Part shown: positions 26,441 to 35,403 of the stretch, piece after piece
How the letters are laid out: every line of letters starts with the position of its first letter
How positions within the stretch are numbered: position 1 is the stretch's first letter
Source: Pedobacter africanus
GTDB taxonomy: Bacteria > Bacteroidota > Bacteroidia > Sphingobacteriales > Sphingobacteriaceae
Assembly: GCF_900176535.1 (NCBI RefSeq)
Contig: NZ_FWXT01000002.1
Span: 310,001-374,000 of the forward strand
Reading direction: 5' to 3'
Length of the DNA stretch: 64,000 bases
Notes under the pieces: model-generated
Told to the model about the DNA's origin: nothing
Database searches by the model: none
What the model saw: the letters and a program-made list of their open reading frames with translations, nothing else
Made by a program: the position numbers and the translations under genes

Positions 26441-26560
26441 ATGTTCAAAAATCCTTTTTCTTTTAATGGTCTGGTACTGTTGTTTTATAGCGGCGAGGAG
26501 GGAGCTAATAAATATGGCCCGGATCCTAAAAAGAGGCTATCGCCAAAGGAGCTGGTTTAA
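26441..26560 (+). pseudogene. DUF805 membrane protein reduced to its two ends
   Basis: The frame reads MFKNPFSFNG, the standard N-terminus of DUF805 proteins, joined directly to LVLLFYSGEEGANKYGPDPK, the standard end of the last helix plus the G-x-N-[KR]-[YF]-G-x-[DN]-P tail. About 80-100 residues with the transmembrane helices are missing. Unlike other damaged genes in the window, this deletion keeps the frame, so a 39-residue peptide could still be made. Confidence 0.65.
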
Positions 26561-26595
26561 ATAATGGTTGCTTTGTTAACCACAGTAGATGTTTT

Positions 26596-26772
26596 ATGTA
26601 TATTGCCCTTAGCATATTAGTGATCTGTTACATGATTTACGGAATAACTCACGCCGTTAAGAACAGATCATTGACTCGTTTCGAGAAAGCCATCTGGATA
26701 ATTATTATACTCTGTATGCCGGTAATTGGTGCTTCTCTTTATTTAAGGTCTACTTTTAGGGTGAGAGATTGA
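26596..26772 (+). CDS. Small PLDc_N-type membrane protein
   Basis: This 58-residue protein starts MYIALSILVICYMIYGITHA, a first membrane helix, followed by NRSLTRFEKAIWIIIILCMP, then VIGASLYL. The R-x-x-[ST]-x-x-[EK]-K-x-[LI]-W pattern before the second helix and P-x-[IV]-G-x-x-x-Y-L is typical of PLDc_N domain proteins, which occur as small stand-alone membrane proteins in Bacteroidota. The function is unknown. It is too short to stand out in a standard ORF scan but shows clear two-helix design. Confidence 0.65.
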   Translation: MYIALSILVICYMIYGITHAVKNRSLTRFEKAIWIIIILCMPVIGASLYLRSTFRVRD

Positions 26773-26943
26773 TTATTACTTATACCTTCGAACCTCGGCA
26801 TTGCCGACCAAAAGATTATGAGTCTTCTCCTCGCCTTTAACTCAAAATTCTGATCAAACACTTTATTTTTATACATTTATCTCAAAATATTGGATAAAGA
26901 CTCAATTATTTGTGCGTCTTTTCCAGTAACAATTTGACGCTAA

Positions 26944-27954
26944 ATGAATAGAGTAATTTTACAACCAGCCTCCAATAAGGCTTCCCGAAACAATTATGAG
27001 CATACTGTTGAGCATACCATCTCTATAGACAGTATTAAAAAATATATCACTCCAGAGCAGGAAGCTGAATTGAGAGAGTTGTATCCTTCAGGGCAATTTA
27101 GAATATGGGGGATTGACAGGGATGCTGAAGGTAGGAGTACTAAGGTTAACGACTGGAACAGGATTACCAAAGGCGATATTGCTTTGTTTGCCAGAGATAG
27201 CAAAGTTTACGCGTCGGCCACAGTCACCACTAAATTTCGCAATGCCGAGCTGGCTGTGTTCTTATGGGGGTATAAAAAACCTGACGTTACCTGGGAGTAC
27301 CTTTACTTTATAGATGAAGTTACCCCTCAAAACATACCCTATACCATTTTAAATACATCTATTCCAATAGGTGATCCTAAGAACAATGAGTTCTATGCTT
27401 CTGATACAAACATTCAGGGCTTTCGTGTGCTTACAGATGTACAAAGTGAGTACGTGTTTTCTGTTTTCGGCGATCTGGAAAGCGAAATTTATTTTGATGA
27501 TAAGCTAACAGGTAACCGGGAACTTACCATGGCCAGATTAGCCAATCTGGATGGAACTGATAGAGATCAGACTGTAAAGGCACGTAAAGAACAGAAAATT
27601 TTAAAAGAATGGTTATTTGGCAAACGCAAATATTCGACCTGCGGAATCTGCAATAAGGAATATCCAGTTTCGTTTTTGGTTGTTGCGCATATTAAAAAAC
27701 GTTCAAAATCCACTCACGAGGAACGAATTAACCTGGATATCGTAATGCCTATGTGTAAACTTGGATGCGATGAGTTATACGAGCGGGGCTATATTGGCAT
27801 AAAGGATGGTAGGGTAGTTGGAATCAAACAAAGCCGCAGTACTGATGCGCTTGATGAACTGAAGCACAAGTTAATCAATAATGCCTGTACCTACTATAAA
27901 GAAGAAACCAAGGAATATTTCGATTGGCATTTAAAAGAGCATAAATTTCAATAA
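26944..27954 (+). CDS. HNH endonuclease with an EVE-like N-terminal domain
   Basis: This 336-residue protein probably combines a base-recognition module and a nuclease. Residues 45-170 (FRIWGIDRDAEGRS, WNRITKGDIALFARDSKVYA, WEYLYFIDEV) resemble EVE/PUA-like domains that read modified bases. The C-terminal part carries a zinc-type HNH nuclease: CGICNKEYPVSFLVVAHIKK supplies a Cys pair and the AH of the catalytic region, and MPMCKLGCDELYERGYI provides further Cys and the final strand. Family knowledge suggests a type IV-like restriction enzyme acting on modified DNA. It opens the defence island and is followed five bases later by the MazG-like gene. Confidence 0.75.
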   Translation: MNRVILQPASNKASRNNYEHTVEHTISIDSIKKYITPEQEAELRELYPSGQFRIWGIDRDAEGRSTKVNDWNRITKGDIALFARDSKVYASATVTTKFRNAELAVFLWGYKKPDVTWEYLYFIDEVTPQNIPYTILNTSIPIGDPKNNEFYASDTNIQGFRVLTDVQSEYVFSVFGDLESEIYFDDKLTGNRELTMARLANLDGTDRDQTVKARKEQKILKEWLFGKRKYSTCGICNKEYPVSFLVVAHIKKRSKSTHEERINLDIVMPMCKLGCDELYERGYIGIKDGRVVGIKQSRSTDALDELKHKLINNACTYYKEETKEYFDWHLKEHKFQ

Positions 27955-27959
27955 CTTTA

Positions 27960-28298
27960 ATGCTGATGAGCAACTGGAAAGAACTACAAGACGCTTTAAT
28001 AAAATTCAGGAACGAACGCGACTGGGAGCAATTCCACAATCCTAAAGACCTGGCTTTGGCTTTATCTATTGAGGCAGCCGAGTTGAACGAGCTTTTCCTT
28101 TGGAAGAAAGCCGAAGATGCCAACCAGGAGAAGATCAAAGAAGAGTTGGCAGATGTACTGGCTTACGCCATCTTGCTGGCGGAAAAATACAATCTTGATA
28201 TCAACGAAATTGTGTTAAACAAAATCAAGAGAAACGGCGAGAAGTACCCGGTTGAGAAGGCTAGGGGAACTGCTAAGAAATATGATGAGTTGAAGTAA
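27960..28298 (+). CDS. MazG-like nucleotide pyrophosphohydrolase
   Basis: This 112-residue all-alpha NTP-PPase has metal-binding acidic pairs in LALALSIEAAELNELFLWKK (E-x-x-E-x-x-E-like) and EELADVLAYAILLAEKYNLD (E-E-x-x-D). The C-terminal KNGEKYP-like segment (KRNGEKYPVEKARG) is typical of the dCTPase/RS21-C6-related branch. Such enzymes hydrolyse nucleoside triphosphates to monophosphates and pyrophosphate, either house-cleaning or starving phage. It may start at the ATG at 27960 or 27966. Its position between a nuclease and an ATPase suggests a shared defence role, which is inferred only. Confidence 0.88.
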   Translation: MLMSNWKELQDALIKFRNERDWEQFHNPKDLALALSIEAAELNELFLWKKAEDANQEKIKEELADVLAYAILLAEKYNLDINEIVLNKIKRNGEKYPVEKARGTAKKYDELK

Positions 28299-28353
28299 GC
28301 TTCAATATTTTAAATTTTTTTCTATAATTTCAGATTTCTAATCATTATTTGGC

Positions 28354-28380
28354 TGACAACCACATTTTTATGTGCTGTCA
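28354..28380. promoter_or_regulatory. Inverted repeat before the nuclease-DUF2075 gene
   Basis: CACAT (28361-28365) and ATGTG (28370-28374) pair around TTTT, with outer TGAC (28354-28357) and GTCA (28377-28380) extending the symmetry. It lies 18 bases before the ATG at 28399. It may be an operator or a weak terminator for the MazG transcript. Confidence 0.35.
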
Positions 28381-28398
28381 ATTTAAAAATGCAGGATT

Positions 28399-30306
28399 AT
28401 GAGATTATACGCTGGCTCCTCAACTGAATTTATAGCACTATGCAAAAGCAATAAAATTGCTGAACTTTTAGCGGAAGAGTACCTGGTAGCATTCTTGTGT
28501 ACCCCGTCGAGAGCTGAAATAGCATCCTGGAAAAACTCATTATGCCATGTGGCCGGAGCAATGGACCGTGCAGGTCTTAAAGATCTGGGAATAATGCTGG
28601 AGTATAAATTGCCGCTTAGTGGTAAAAGAGTTGACGTCATCATCTGCGGTACAGACCATGCTCAAAATAAACATGCTATTCTGGTTGAACTTAAACAATG
28701 GGAAGAATGCCGGCTCACCGAATATGACAGCGATTATGTGGTAACCTGGATAGGGGGAAAAAGCCGTTCTGTGCTCCATCCCAGTGTTCAGGTTGGTAAT
28801 TATATGTATTACCTTTGGAATAATAGTGCTGCTTTTTACAGGACCGAACAGCCTGTTAAACTATCAGCCTGTAGTTACCTGCATAACTACAGCCTTTTAC
28901 AGGATGATGTGCTTTTGGATAAACGCTTTGAAAATGCCGTTAAGAAATTCGCGGTGTTTACCTCTGATGAAGAGTCAGATTTCATAGATTTTATTGTAGA
29001 AAGAGTGGGCTCAGGAAATGGAATGGAGGTACTTGAAGAAATCGAGCAGAGCGAACTCAAACCGTCACAAAAGATTCTTGATAAAGTTTCTACTACAATC
29101 AAACAAAAGCTAAATGGAGAGCTTACTCTGTTTGGCAGATGTAAGTCTAAAAATGATTACATATTGCTGGATGAACAACTTATTGTTTACGATTTGGTTA
29201 TGAGCCTTGCAATTAAAGGTGTTGCGGGTAAACATGCGGTTGTAGTAAGGGGTGGCGCCGGTACAGGTAAATCGGTAATCGGGCTGCAGCTCCTGGCCGA
29301 TCTGATCGCATCAGGCTTGAATGCCCAATATGCTACCGGATCTAATGCATTTACAGAGACCTTACGGGAAATACTGGGGCAGGGATCATCTTCTATATTG
29401 AAATATTTTATGTCATATGCTGGCTCTAAGGCTCAGGCTGTTGATGTTTTACTGATGGATGAGGCACATCGGATCAGGGAGAAATCTGGTGGAGGGGCTA
29501 GAGGGACAGGGCTTCTTCAAATTCAGGAATTGCTAAACGCAGCCAAGGTATGTGTGTTTTTTGTTGATGACTATCAGGTAGTCCGCAGTGAGGAGATCGG
29601 AACATCTGGCTTTATCATTGAGCAGGCTGAAGCTGCAGGATTTAAGGTTTACGAGTTTGATCTAAAAGCCAATTTCCGGAATGGGGGATCGGAACGGTAT
29701 AGCAATTGGATTGACCATATGCTGCAGATCAGGGAAACAGATCATGCAGAATGGGTTGATGAACCCAATTTCAAGTTCGAGATTATAGATGCTCCGGAAA
29801 CCTTGGAACGTATTATTCAGGAAAAAGCTTTGGAAGGATATACAGCAAGGATTACTGCTGGATTTTGCTGGAGGTGGACAAAGCGGCTGGATAGTGACGG
29901 ACAATTGGTAAACGACATAAGAATCGGCGATTACCATAGGCCATGGAATGCCTATAATGGTTTAGAAGGGCTGAGAAAGGAAATTCCGAAAGCCAAATTC
30001 TGGGCTTATCAAAGGGGAGGGATTGATCAGATTGGATGCATTTTTACTGCACAGGGTTTTGAGTTCGATTATACCGGTGTCATTTTTGGAAAAGACATTA
30101 AATATAATCCCCTTACACGCCAGCTGGAAGGTTTTGAGGAATTTAGCTATGACCACCAAGCCGCGGGAACACATTTTCTTCGCTTAATTAAAAATTCCTA
30201 TAGGGTGTTATTAGGGAGAGGAATGAAAGGTTGTTATGTGTATTTTGTGGATAAGGAAACGGAAGAATATTTTAGGAGTAGGATCAGGAAAAGTAATAAA
30301 GTTTAA
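28399..30306 (+). CDS. Nuclease-ATPase fusion with DUF2075 (Schlafen/helicase-like) domain
   Basis: This 635-residue protein joins two modules. The N-terminal 110 residues contain E68, D79 (KRVDVIICG) and E97-x-K99 (AILVELKQWEE), the PD-(D/E)XK nuclease signature. The second part is a DUF2075 P-loop ATPase: VVVRGGAGTGKSVIGLQLLA near residues 281-300 is Walker A, and VDVLLMDEAHRIREKSGGGA is the DEAH-like Walker B. Late motifs include YHRPWNAYNG and CIFTAQGFEFDYTGVIFG, the helicase motif V/VI equivalent. DUF2075 proteins with nuclease domains occur in defence islands. The expected activity is ATP-driven DNA or RNA processing with cleavage. The start is ATG. Confidence 0.85.
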   Translation: MRLYAGSSTEFIALCKSNKIAELLAEEYLVAFLCTPSRAEIASWKNSLCHVAGAMDRAGLKDLGIMLEYKLPLSGKRVDVIICGTDHAQNKHAILVELKQWEECRLTEYDSDYVVTWIGGKSRSVLHPSVQVGNYMYYLWNNSAAFYRTEQPVKLSACSYLHNYSLLQDDVLLDKRFENAVKKFAVFTSDEESDFIDFIVERVGSGNGMEVLEEIEQSELKPSQKILDKVSTTIKQKLNGELTLFGRCKSKNDYILLDEQLIVYDLVMSLAIKGVAGKHAVVVRGGAGTGKSVIGLQLLADLIASGLNAQYATGSNAFTETLREILGQGSSSILKYFMSYAGSKAQAVDVLLMDEAHRIREKSGGGARGTGLLQIQELLNAAKVCVFFVDDYQVVRSEEIGTSGFIIEQAEAAGFKVYEFDLKANFRNGGSERYSNWIDHMLQIRETDHAEWVDEPNFKFEIIDAPETLERIIQEKALEGYTARITAGFCWRWTKRLDSDGQLVNDIRIGDYHRPWNAYNGLEGLRKEIPKAKFWAYQRGGIDQIGCIFTAQGFEFDYTGVIFGKDIKYNPLTRQLEGFEEFSYDHQAAGTHFLRLIKNSYRVLLGRGMKGCYVYFVDKETEEYFRSRIRKSNKV

Positions 30307-30462
30307 GTCAAATATTCAAATTTTATACTTGCTTCGGCTATGATGTCAACGGAATCTTACCGAGTAATTTGAATTAATAAATAAAAAATTTTCAATTATC
30401 TTGGTTTTTAGAAATAAATTCTTAAAATTTGAGTTAACCGGATAACTAAACGCTTCTCGTTC

Positions 30463-30627
30463 ATGAAAAATTTTCCTTTATTAGTATTACTTAGTAGCAT
30501 TCTTTCTTTTCAATCAAGTAGCGAACAGAACTCAAATCTTAAGTTCGAAGGTCAGTCTATGTGTAGGGCATTCTGGATTATTAGGTCGTTATTTTCGATA
30601 CTGACAACTTGTAACGCACTTGAATAA
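30463..30627 (+). CDS. Small secreted peptide or remnant
   Basis: This 54-residue ORF starts MKNFPLLVLLSSILSFQSSS, a plausible signal peptide, then EQNSNLKFEGQ and a short end. No family is recognised. It sits in an AT-rich 357-base gap before the Qat operon. It could be a real small gene, the 5' remnant of a secreted protein, or chance. Nothing else is seen in 30307-30663. Confidence 0.25.
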   Translation: MKNFPLLVLLSSILSFQSSSEQNSNLKFEGQSMCRAFWIIRSLFSILTTCNALE

Positions 30628-30663
30628 TTTTGATAAGACAAATCAAATATTTAACAATAAAAT

Positions 30664-32535
30664 ATGTGGTCAGATAACGAAACATCAGAGGATCTTCTTG
30701 GATTCAAGGTTCATGCAGACCTACTAGTAGATGTCATCAAAGATGACGCCTTACTACCTATTACAATCGGTGTTTTTGGAGATTGGGGAAGTGGAAAGTC
30801 GAGCATTCTAAAGATTATAAATGATGAACTCTCGGGAGATGATGATGAACTAAAGGATGGAACTTTAGTTTTATACTTTAATGGTTGGGTATTCGAGGGT
30901 TATGATGATGCTAAATCCGCGCTTCTCGAAACTATCGTCGAACGGTTCGCCAAGCATAAGACCCTTGGTAACAAGGTTAAGGATAGTACAGTCAAGCTTT
31001 CTAAGAGTGTCAACTGGATGAGGGTCGCTAAACTTGGGTTAAAGAATATTGTCATACCTGGGGCGACTGCGCTATTAACTGGTGGTACCTCTTTGGTACC
31101 GCATTTAATAGGTAAGTTCGCCGATTTTAAACCTGCTGATCTTGCTGCAAAGTTGTCAGGAGAAGACTCGGGAAAGTTTTTAGAAGGTATAATGAAAGAC
31201 GTACCTGAAGAAACAATGCTAGTGAGGGAATTCAGGGACGATTTTGACGAGATGATTCGTAAATCAGAGATCAAAAAACTCTTAGTTATCATTGATGATC
31301 TTGATCGCTGCAGTCCAGATAGGATTATTGAAAACCTTGAGGCGATCAAGCTTTTTCTCAATGTTGAAAAGACAGCCTTCATCATCGGGGCAGATCCAAG
31401 GATTGTCCGTCATGCTATCGAATTTCGTTATAAAACGGACTCAATCCAGAGAGCTGACGATAGGGAGACCAGAAACCGGCGAATTGTCAGCGATTACCTA
31501 GAGAAGCTAATCCAACTTCCCTACAACTTGCCGCGCCTTTCCGATAGTGAAGTGGAGACGTATATGACATTGCTATTTTGCAAGATTTCACTGGAAGGTA
31601 GCTATTCGTCTGTTCTTGAGAAATTTTCAAAGCAAAGGGAAGAAAACAGATACGGCACGTTTGGCTTTGGGGATATTGATGATCTGATTACTTCTAAAGA
31701 GAGAGAAAAGCTTAACAATAGTATTTCATTGATTGCGTCCCTATCATCTATAATTACAGCTGGGCTAAACGGTAACCCAAGGCAGGTAAAAAGGTTTTTG
31801 AATACCTTTATGCTCCGAAGCAGGCTTGTTAAAGTTGCAAAAATTAGCGACTTCAAATTTGATGTACTTGCGAAACTAATGGTACTTGAATATTCTGCGT
31901 CGTCTTTGTTCCGCCAACTCCATCAATGGCAGGCGACTCAGAGTGGAGAGCCCAAAGAAATATCGGAGCTAGAGCAACTTGTTGAGGACAAAGACATTGC
32001 ATCGATTGTTTCCAACTATAAGGATTGGTCAGTCCCGGAAGTTGTTCAATGGATAGCCGCATCGCCGAAACTTACAGGAATAGACCTGAGGGATTATTAC
32101 TGGATTTCCAGAGATCAGCTCAGTTCATCAATTAGCGGATCATCTTTGGTGCCAACATTTTTAAGAATTCTTGCAAGGAGTCTTTTGGATCATGGTTCAG
32201 GAACGATACTCAAAGATATAGCTGATAATAAAGTGAAAACTGTCCTTACAGCAACAGAAAGAGAAACACTTTTTTCCCTGATCGAAAAAGAAATTGTTAA
32301 ATCACCAGAAAACACGACGTATCATAAAGTCTTTATTCAGTTCATTGAATCCGAGGTGATAGGCGCAATAGATGCTTACGAAAGATTGCTGATCAAAATT
32401 GACCATGACAAGGTGCCATTCAGCTTGGGCTCTCTCTATAAACTCGCGGAAAGAAAGAACGCTGAAATTGCGAGAATCTACAAGCTATTTAAAGGTACAT
32501 CTGGAATTTACAAAGCCATACATAGAAAAAAATAA
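30664..32535 (+). CDS. qatA: QatA: KAP-family P-loop ATPase of the Qat defence system
   Basis: This 623-residue KAP NTPase has its Walker A at about residues 39-47 (GDWGSGKSS) and Walker B at about 205-216 (LLVIIDDLDRCS). The KAP-type insertion includes a glycine-rich, weakly hydrophobic stretch (IVIPGATALLTGGTSLVPHL). After Walker B come ENLEAIKLFLNVEKTAFIIG and GADPRIVRHAIEFRY, the sensor region, then NPRQVKRFLNTFMLR, the KAP signature. Family knowledge: in Qat systems it is the ATPase partner of QatB, QatC and QatD. The stop is followed after one base by the qatB ATG, so the genes are coupled. Confidence 0.9.
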   Translation: MWSDNETSEDLLGFKVHADLLVDVIKDDALLPITIGVFGDWGSGKSSILKIINDELSGDDDELKDGTLVLYFNGWVFEGYDDAKSALLETIVERFAKHKTLGNKVKDSTVKLSKSVNWMRVAKLGLKNIVIPGATALLTGGTSLVPHLIGKFADFKPADLAAKLSGEDSGKFLEGIMKDVPEETMLVREFRDDFDEMIRKSEIKKLLVIIDDLDRCSPDRIIENLEAIKLFLNVEKTAFIIGADPRIVRHAIEFRYKTDSIQRADDRETRNRRIVSDYLEKLIQLPYNLPRLSDSEVETYMTLLFCKISLEGSYSSVLEKFSKQREENRYGTFGFGDIDDLITSKEREKLNNSISLIASLSSIITAGLNGNPRQVKRFLNTFMLRSRLVKVAKISDFKFDVLAKLMVLEYSASSLFRQLHQWQATQSGEPKEISELEQLVEDKDIASIVSNYKDWSVPEVVQWIAASPKLTGIDLRDYYWISRDQLSSSISGSSLVPTFLRILARSLLDHGSGTILKDIADNKVKTVLTATERETLFSLIEKEIVKSPENTTYHKVFIQFIESEVIGAIDAYERLLIKIDHDKVPFSLGSLYKLAERKNAEIARIYKLFKGTSGIYKAIHRKK

Positions 32536-32536
32536 T

Positions 32537-33370
32537 ATGGGAACAACACAAAGAATAGTACCGGGTATCACTGGCCAGCCAAATTGGGGGTCTTTGAATA
32601 ATGCTATTACCAGGATTGCAAAAACTGTTGAAGAAGAGCATGAATCAGGCCAGGAGGCTGAAGATGGTCAAGAGCAACAGGAAGTTGCGGAGGAAGATGC
32701 TAAAAAATATCAGAGGATTATTAATAGAAGAAAAGCCAATCTAAGGTCCTCTCTAAATAATCTTGTCCGTACTGGAGGCGGCGCCTCGAATATTAGCAAG
32801 GGGGGCTCTGCTTCAATGGGCCGGGCTGGCAGGGCGACTGCGACAAAATTTACTACTGTATTTACCGACATCAAGGAAAAAGGACTCGATCAAACTCTTA
32901 CTGATCTTGGATTTGATCTTCAGGGAAAAAGTTACGAATCTGTAATGGATTTTCTTTTGATCTATTGTTCATCTGGAGATGCCGGTATGGATGAAACAGC
33001 TGCAAACAAGGCGTTTTCTGAACTTACAGAAATCATAGCGGAACAAACAGGTGAAGATCTCGATGCGTTTGAAGCCTATATTTCCCAAAATGTCGATGGT
33101 GAAGGCCTGACTGAGCTCTTGTGTACGTTTTTGGGGCTATATATTTTTGAGCACCTTTCCCAGCGCTTCCAGGAGAAAATTACGCAGGCTAAGGGAGAGG
33201 AGATTAGTAAAGAAACTTTCAGAATTATTAAGGAGGATATCTTGGCGCAAGTGAAACTGTTGGATGATGAAAAAAAGGTTTCCAACATTGATTGGCGAGG
33301 TCCGGAAGGCTCTGCAGCAATTGAAGAGATTTTTGAATCCATTTTAACTATTATATCTGATGGGAATTAG
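32537..33370 (+). CDS. qatB: QatB: uncharacterised second component of the Qat system
   Basis: This 277-residue protein begins MGTTQRIVPGITGQPNWGSL and has an acidic linker (QEAEDGQEQQEVAEEDAKKY). A Gly/Ser-rich segment (GGGASNISKGGSASMGRAGR) precedes a helical C-terminal half (AFSELTEIIAEQTGEDLDAF). The early G-x-T/S-x-R...W-x-x-A/L pattern and the Gly/Ser segment match proteins found between KAP ATPases and QueC-like genes in Qat loci. No enzymatic motif is seen. A TTG-initiated extension into qatA exists but is unlikely. The gene overlaps qatC by 11 bases. Confidence 0.85.
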   Translation: MGTTQRIVPGITGQPNWGSLNNAITRIAKTVEEEHESGQEAEDGQEQQEVAEEDAKKYQRIINRRKANLRSSLNNLVRTGGGASNISKGGSASMGRAGRATATKFTTVFTDIKEKGLDQTLTDLGFDLQGKSYESVMDFLLIYCSSGDAGMDETAANKAFSELTEIIAEQTGEDLDAFEAYISQNVDGEGLTELLCTFLGLYIFEHLSQRFQEKITQAKGEEISKETFRIIKEDILAQVKLLDDEKKVSNIDWRGPEGSAAIEEIFESILTIISDGN

Positions 33371-34679
33371 TATAAATGTTGGCTCGGCATCCTATGATGC
33401 TGGAGAGCTTAAGATAATTTTAGATGGTGGGGCATTTGGCAACGCCATTGTTAAGTCGAACTTTGGCGGACTTTTACCTTTTGCTAATACAGCAAGTCCC
33501 GAAGCGGTTGATTTTTTTATGTTGTCGGCTGCAGTTTATGGTATTGACCGAATGGTGGTACGTAGGCCTAATTCAGTAGATGGCTGGTCTAGGGACTTGG
33601 AAGTAGTCTTTCCAGTTACAGACTTAACAAAATGGAACACTTTGGCTGTGGAAATATCCGCAATGCTTTCGTTTCTCACCGGGGATTATTGGAAGGTATC
33701 TTTTTCACAATCCACATTGCAATTACCAGGGGAGGAAATGGATGTCATCTATCAGCCGGAATTTGCTCATGTTAATCTTTTCTCTGGCGGACTTGATTCA
33801 CTTATTGGAGCAATTCGGTTTTTAGAAGAAAATCCGGACAGAAATCTTTTGGTAATCTCCCATTATGATTCACAGATGAAGGGACCAAAAGGAGACCAAG
33901 TAGATTTGCTTAATATGTTACACATTAGGTATGGTGATCGGTTGGTCGCTGTGCCATCGGTTAAGGTTGAACTTGACAGGCCTGGAAAAAAGGAAACAAC
34001 TTTTCGTTCAAGGTCTATTCTTTTTATTGGAATGGCTGGAATAGTAGCAGATAGCATGAGCCTTGACCTGAAAGTGCCAGAAAATGGAAGTGTATCGTTG
34101 AACTATCCTCTTAGCCCATCCCGCAGAAGCGCGTGTAGTACTCGGACAACACATCCCCGGATTCTTGATTCCGTTAAGTTGATTTGGAGCATCCTTGGAT
34201 TATCTTCTGCTATTGAAAACCCATTCGAATTTGAAACCAAAGGAGAAATGGTTGAATCTATTGATGGTATTGATGATAGTATTGATGAAATGATCTTACG
34301 GTCCAATTCATGTGGAAAACGTAGACATGATGAGAGAAAAGCCAATCCAGAAGCTAAACATTGTGGGGTTTGTATGCCATGTGTTTACAGAAGAGCGGCC
34401 TTAATAGCTGCTGGTCTCGACGAGGAAGACGATTACGGCGACAACATTAAGGATCTTAACTTCAGAACAAAGAAAGGTCAGGATATCGGTGCATGTATTG
34501 AGTTTTTGGCGACTCAATTATCGGAAAGAGACATTAGAAAAGAATTGATCGTCAATGGAATAAGCGATGTTTCCAAGCTTGATCAATACACCGATCTGAT
34601 TGTGCGTACAAGAACCGAATTAAAAGAGTTATTTTTGACAATAGGAAGCCAAACTGTAAAAAATAGACTTGATGATTGA
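33360..34679 (+). CDS. qatC: QatC: QueC-like PP-loop protein of the Qat system
   Basis: This 439-residue protein carries the ATP-pyrophosphatase PP-loop SGGLDS at residues 142-147 (VNLFSGGLDSLIGAI). Its zinc-binding set is SCGKRR followed by KHCGVCMPCVYRRAAL near residues 315-350, as in QueC, the 7-cyano-7-deazaguanine synthase. It is about twice the size of QueC, with an extra N-terminal domain. In Qat systems this protein is essential for defence. A role in making a deazapurine-like modification is inferred from homology. Overlaps at both ends show tight coupling with qatB and qatD. Confidence 0.92.
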   Translation: MGISINVGSASYDAGELKIILDGGAFGNAIVKSNFGGLLPFANTASPEAVDFFMLSAAVYGIDRMVVRRPNSVDGWSRDLEVVFPVTDLTKWNTLAVEISAMLSFLTGDYWKVSFSQSTLQLPGEEMDVIYQPEFAHVNLFSGGLDSLIGAIRFLEENPDRNLLVISHYDSQMKGPKGDQVDLLNMLHIRYGDRLVAVPSVKVELDRPGKKETTFRSRSILFIGMAGIVADSMSLDLKVPENGSVSLNYPLSPSRRSACSTRTTHPRILDSVKLIWSILGLSSAIENPFEFETKGEMVESIDGIDDSIDEMILRSNSCGKRRHDERKANPEAKHCGVCMPCVYRRAALIAAGLDEEDDYGDNIKDLNFRTKKGQDIGACIEFLATQLSERDIRKELIVNGISDVSKLDQYTDLIVRTRTELKELFLTIGSQTVKNRLDD

Positions 34680-35403
34680 TGCGCACTGCCATATTGATCT
34701 TTATCCTAATCCGGAGGAAATACTCAGTTATTGCAATAGCAAGGATATAACAGTGATCGCAATGACAAATTTGCCAAGCCATTTTGAAATGGGATTTCAG
34801 CATATTAGAGAATATAAAAGAATCAGAATGGCCCTCGGAATGCACCCGTTGTATGCATCTGAACATGAAAGAGAGTATCAGAAATTCATTGATAACTTCG
34901 ATAAAACCTCATATATCGGTGAGATCGGACTAGATTATTCTAATGAAGGATATCATACAAAAACAATACAGATGCAATCTTTTAGAAAGATTCTTCAACT
35001 GGTATGTGACAAACCGAAAATTTTGAGTATTCACTCAAGAAGGGCCGAGGAGGAAGTATTTAATGAACTTATTTTTCATAATATTAAAGCCGCAATTTTT
35101 CACTGGTATTCTGGATCAATATCACTGATAGAAGATATCGCAAAAGCGGGCTATTTCTTTTCGATTAATCCTGCAATGGTTCAATCTCCAAATGGACAGA
35201 AAATAATAGCCAAAATTCCGGCAGCCAGTATTCTGACAGAATCTGATGGCCCCTTTATAGAATATAAAAAGCAGACAGTCATGCCCGGCGATGTTATAAT
35301 TGTAGAGGAATATCTAGCTAAAACACACCAAAAAACCAGGCAAGTAATTAGTGAACAGATTCGTAGCAATTTTAAAAGTATTGTTTCTTTGATAAAAGTA
35401 TGA
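34672..35403 (+). CDS. qatD: QatD: TatD-family metal-dependent nuclease of the Qat system
   Basis: This 243-residue TIM-barrel hydrolase has the metal ligands of TatD nucleases: HxH at the start (MIDAHCHIDLYP), Glu in YIGEIGLDYS, His in LSIHSRRAEEE, His in IFHWYSG and Asp in LTESDGPFI. The ATG at 34672 is preferred over the TTG at 34669. It starts eight bases before the end of qatC and its TGA overlaps the ATG of the next gene by four bases. TatD enzymes are 3'-5' DNases; here the protein completes the four-gene Qat set. Confidence 0.92.
   Translation: MIDAHCHIDLYPNPEEILSYCNSKDITVIAMTNLPSHFEMGFQHIREYKRIRMALGMHPLYASEHEREYQKFIDNFDKTSYIGEIGLDYSNEGYHTKTIQMQSFRKILQLVCDKPKILSIHSRRAEEEVFNELIFHNIKAAIFHWYSGSISLIEDIAKAGYFFSINPAMVQSPNGQKIIAKIPAASILTESDGPFIEYKKQTVMPGDVIIVEEYLAKTHQKTRQVISEQIRSNFKSIVSLIKV

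Noticed and set aside
32399..32536. TTG-initiated start for qatB
   Set aside because: It would overlap qatA by more than 130 bases. The ATG at 32537 directly after the qatA stop is better.
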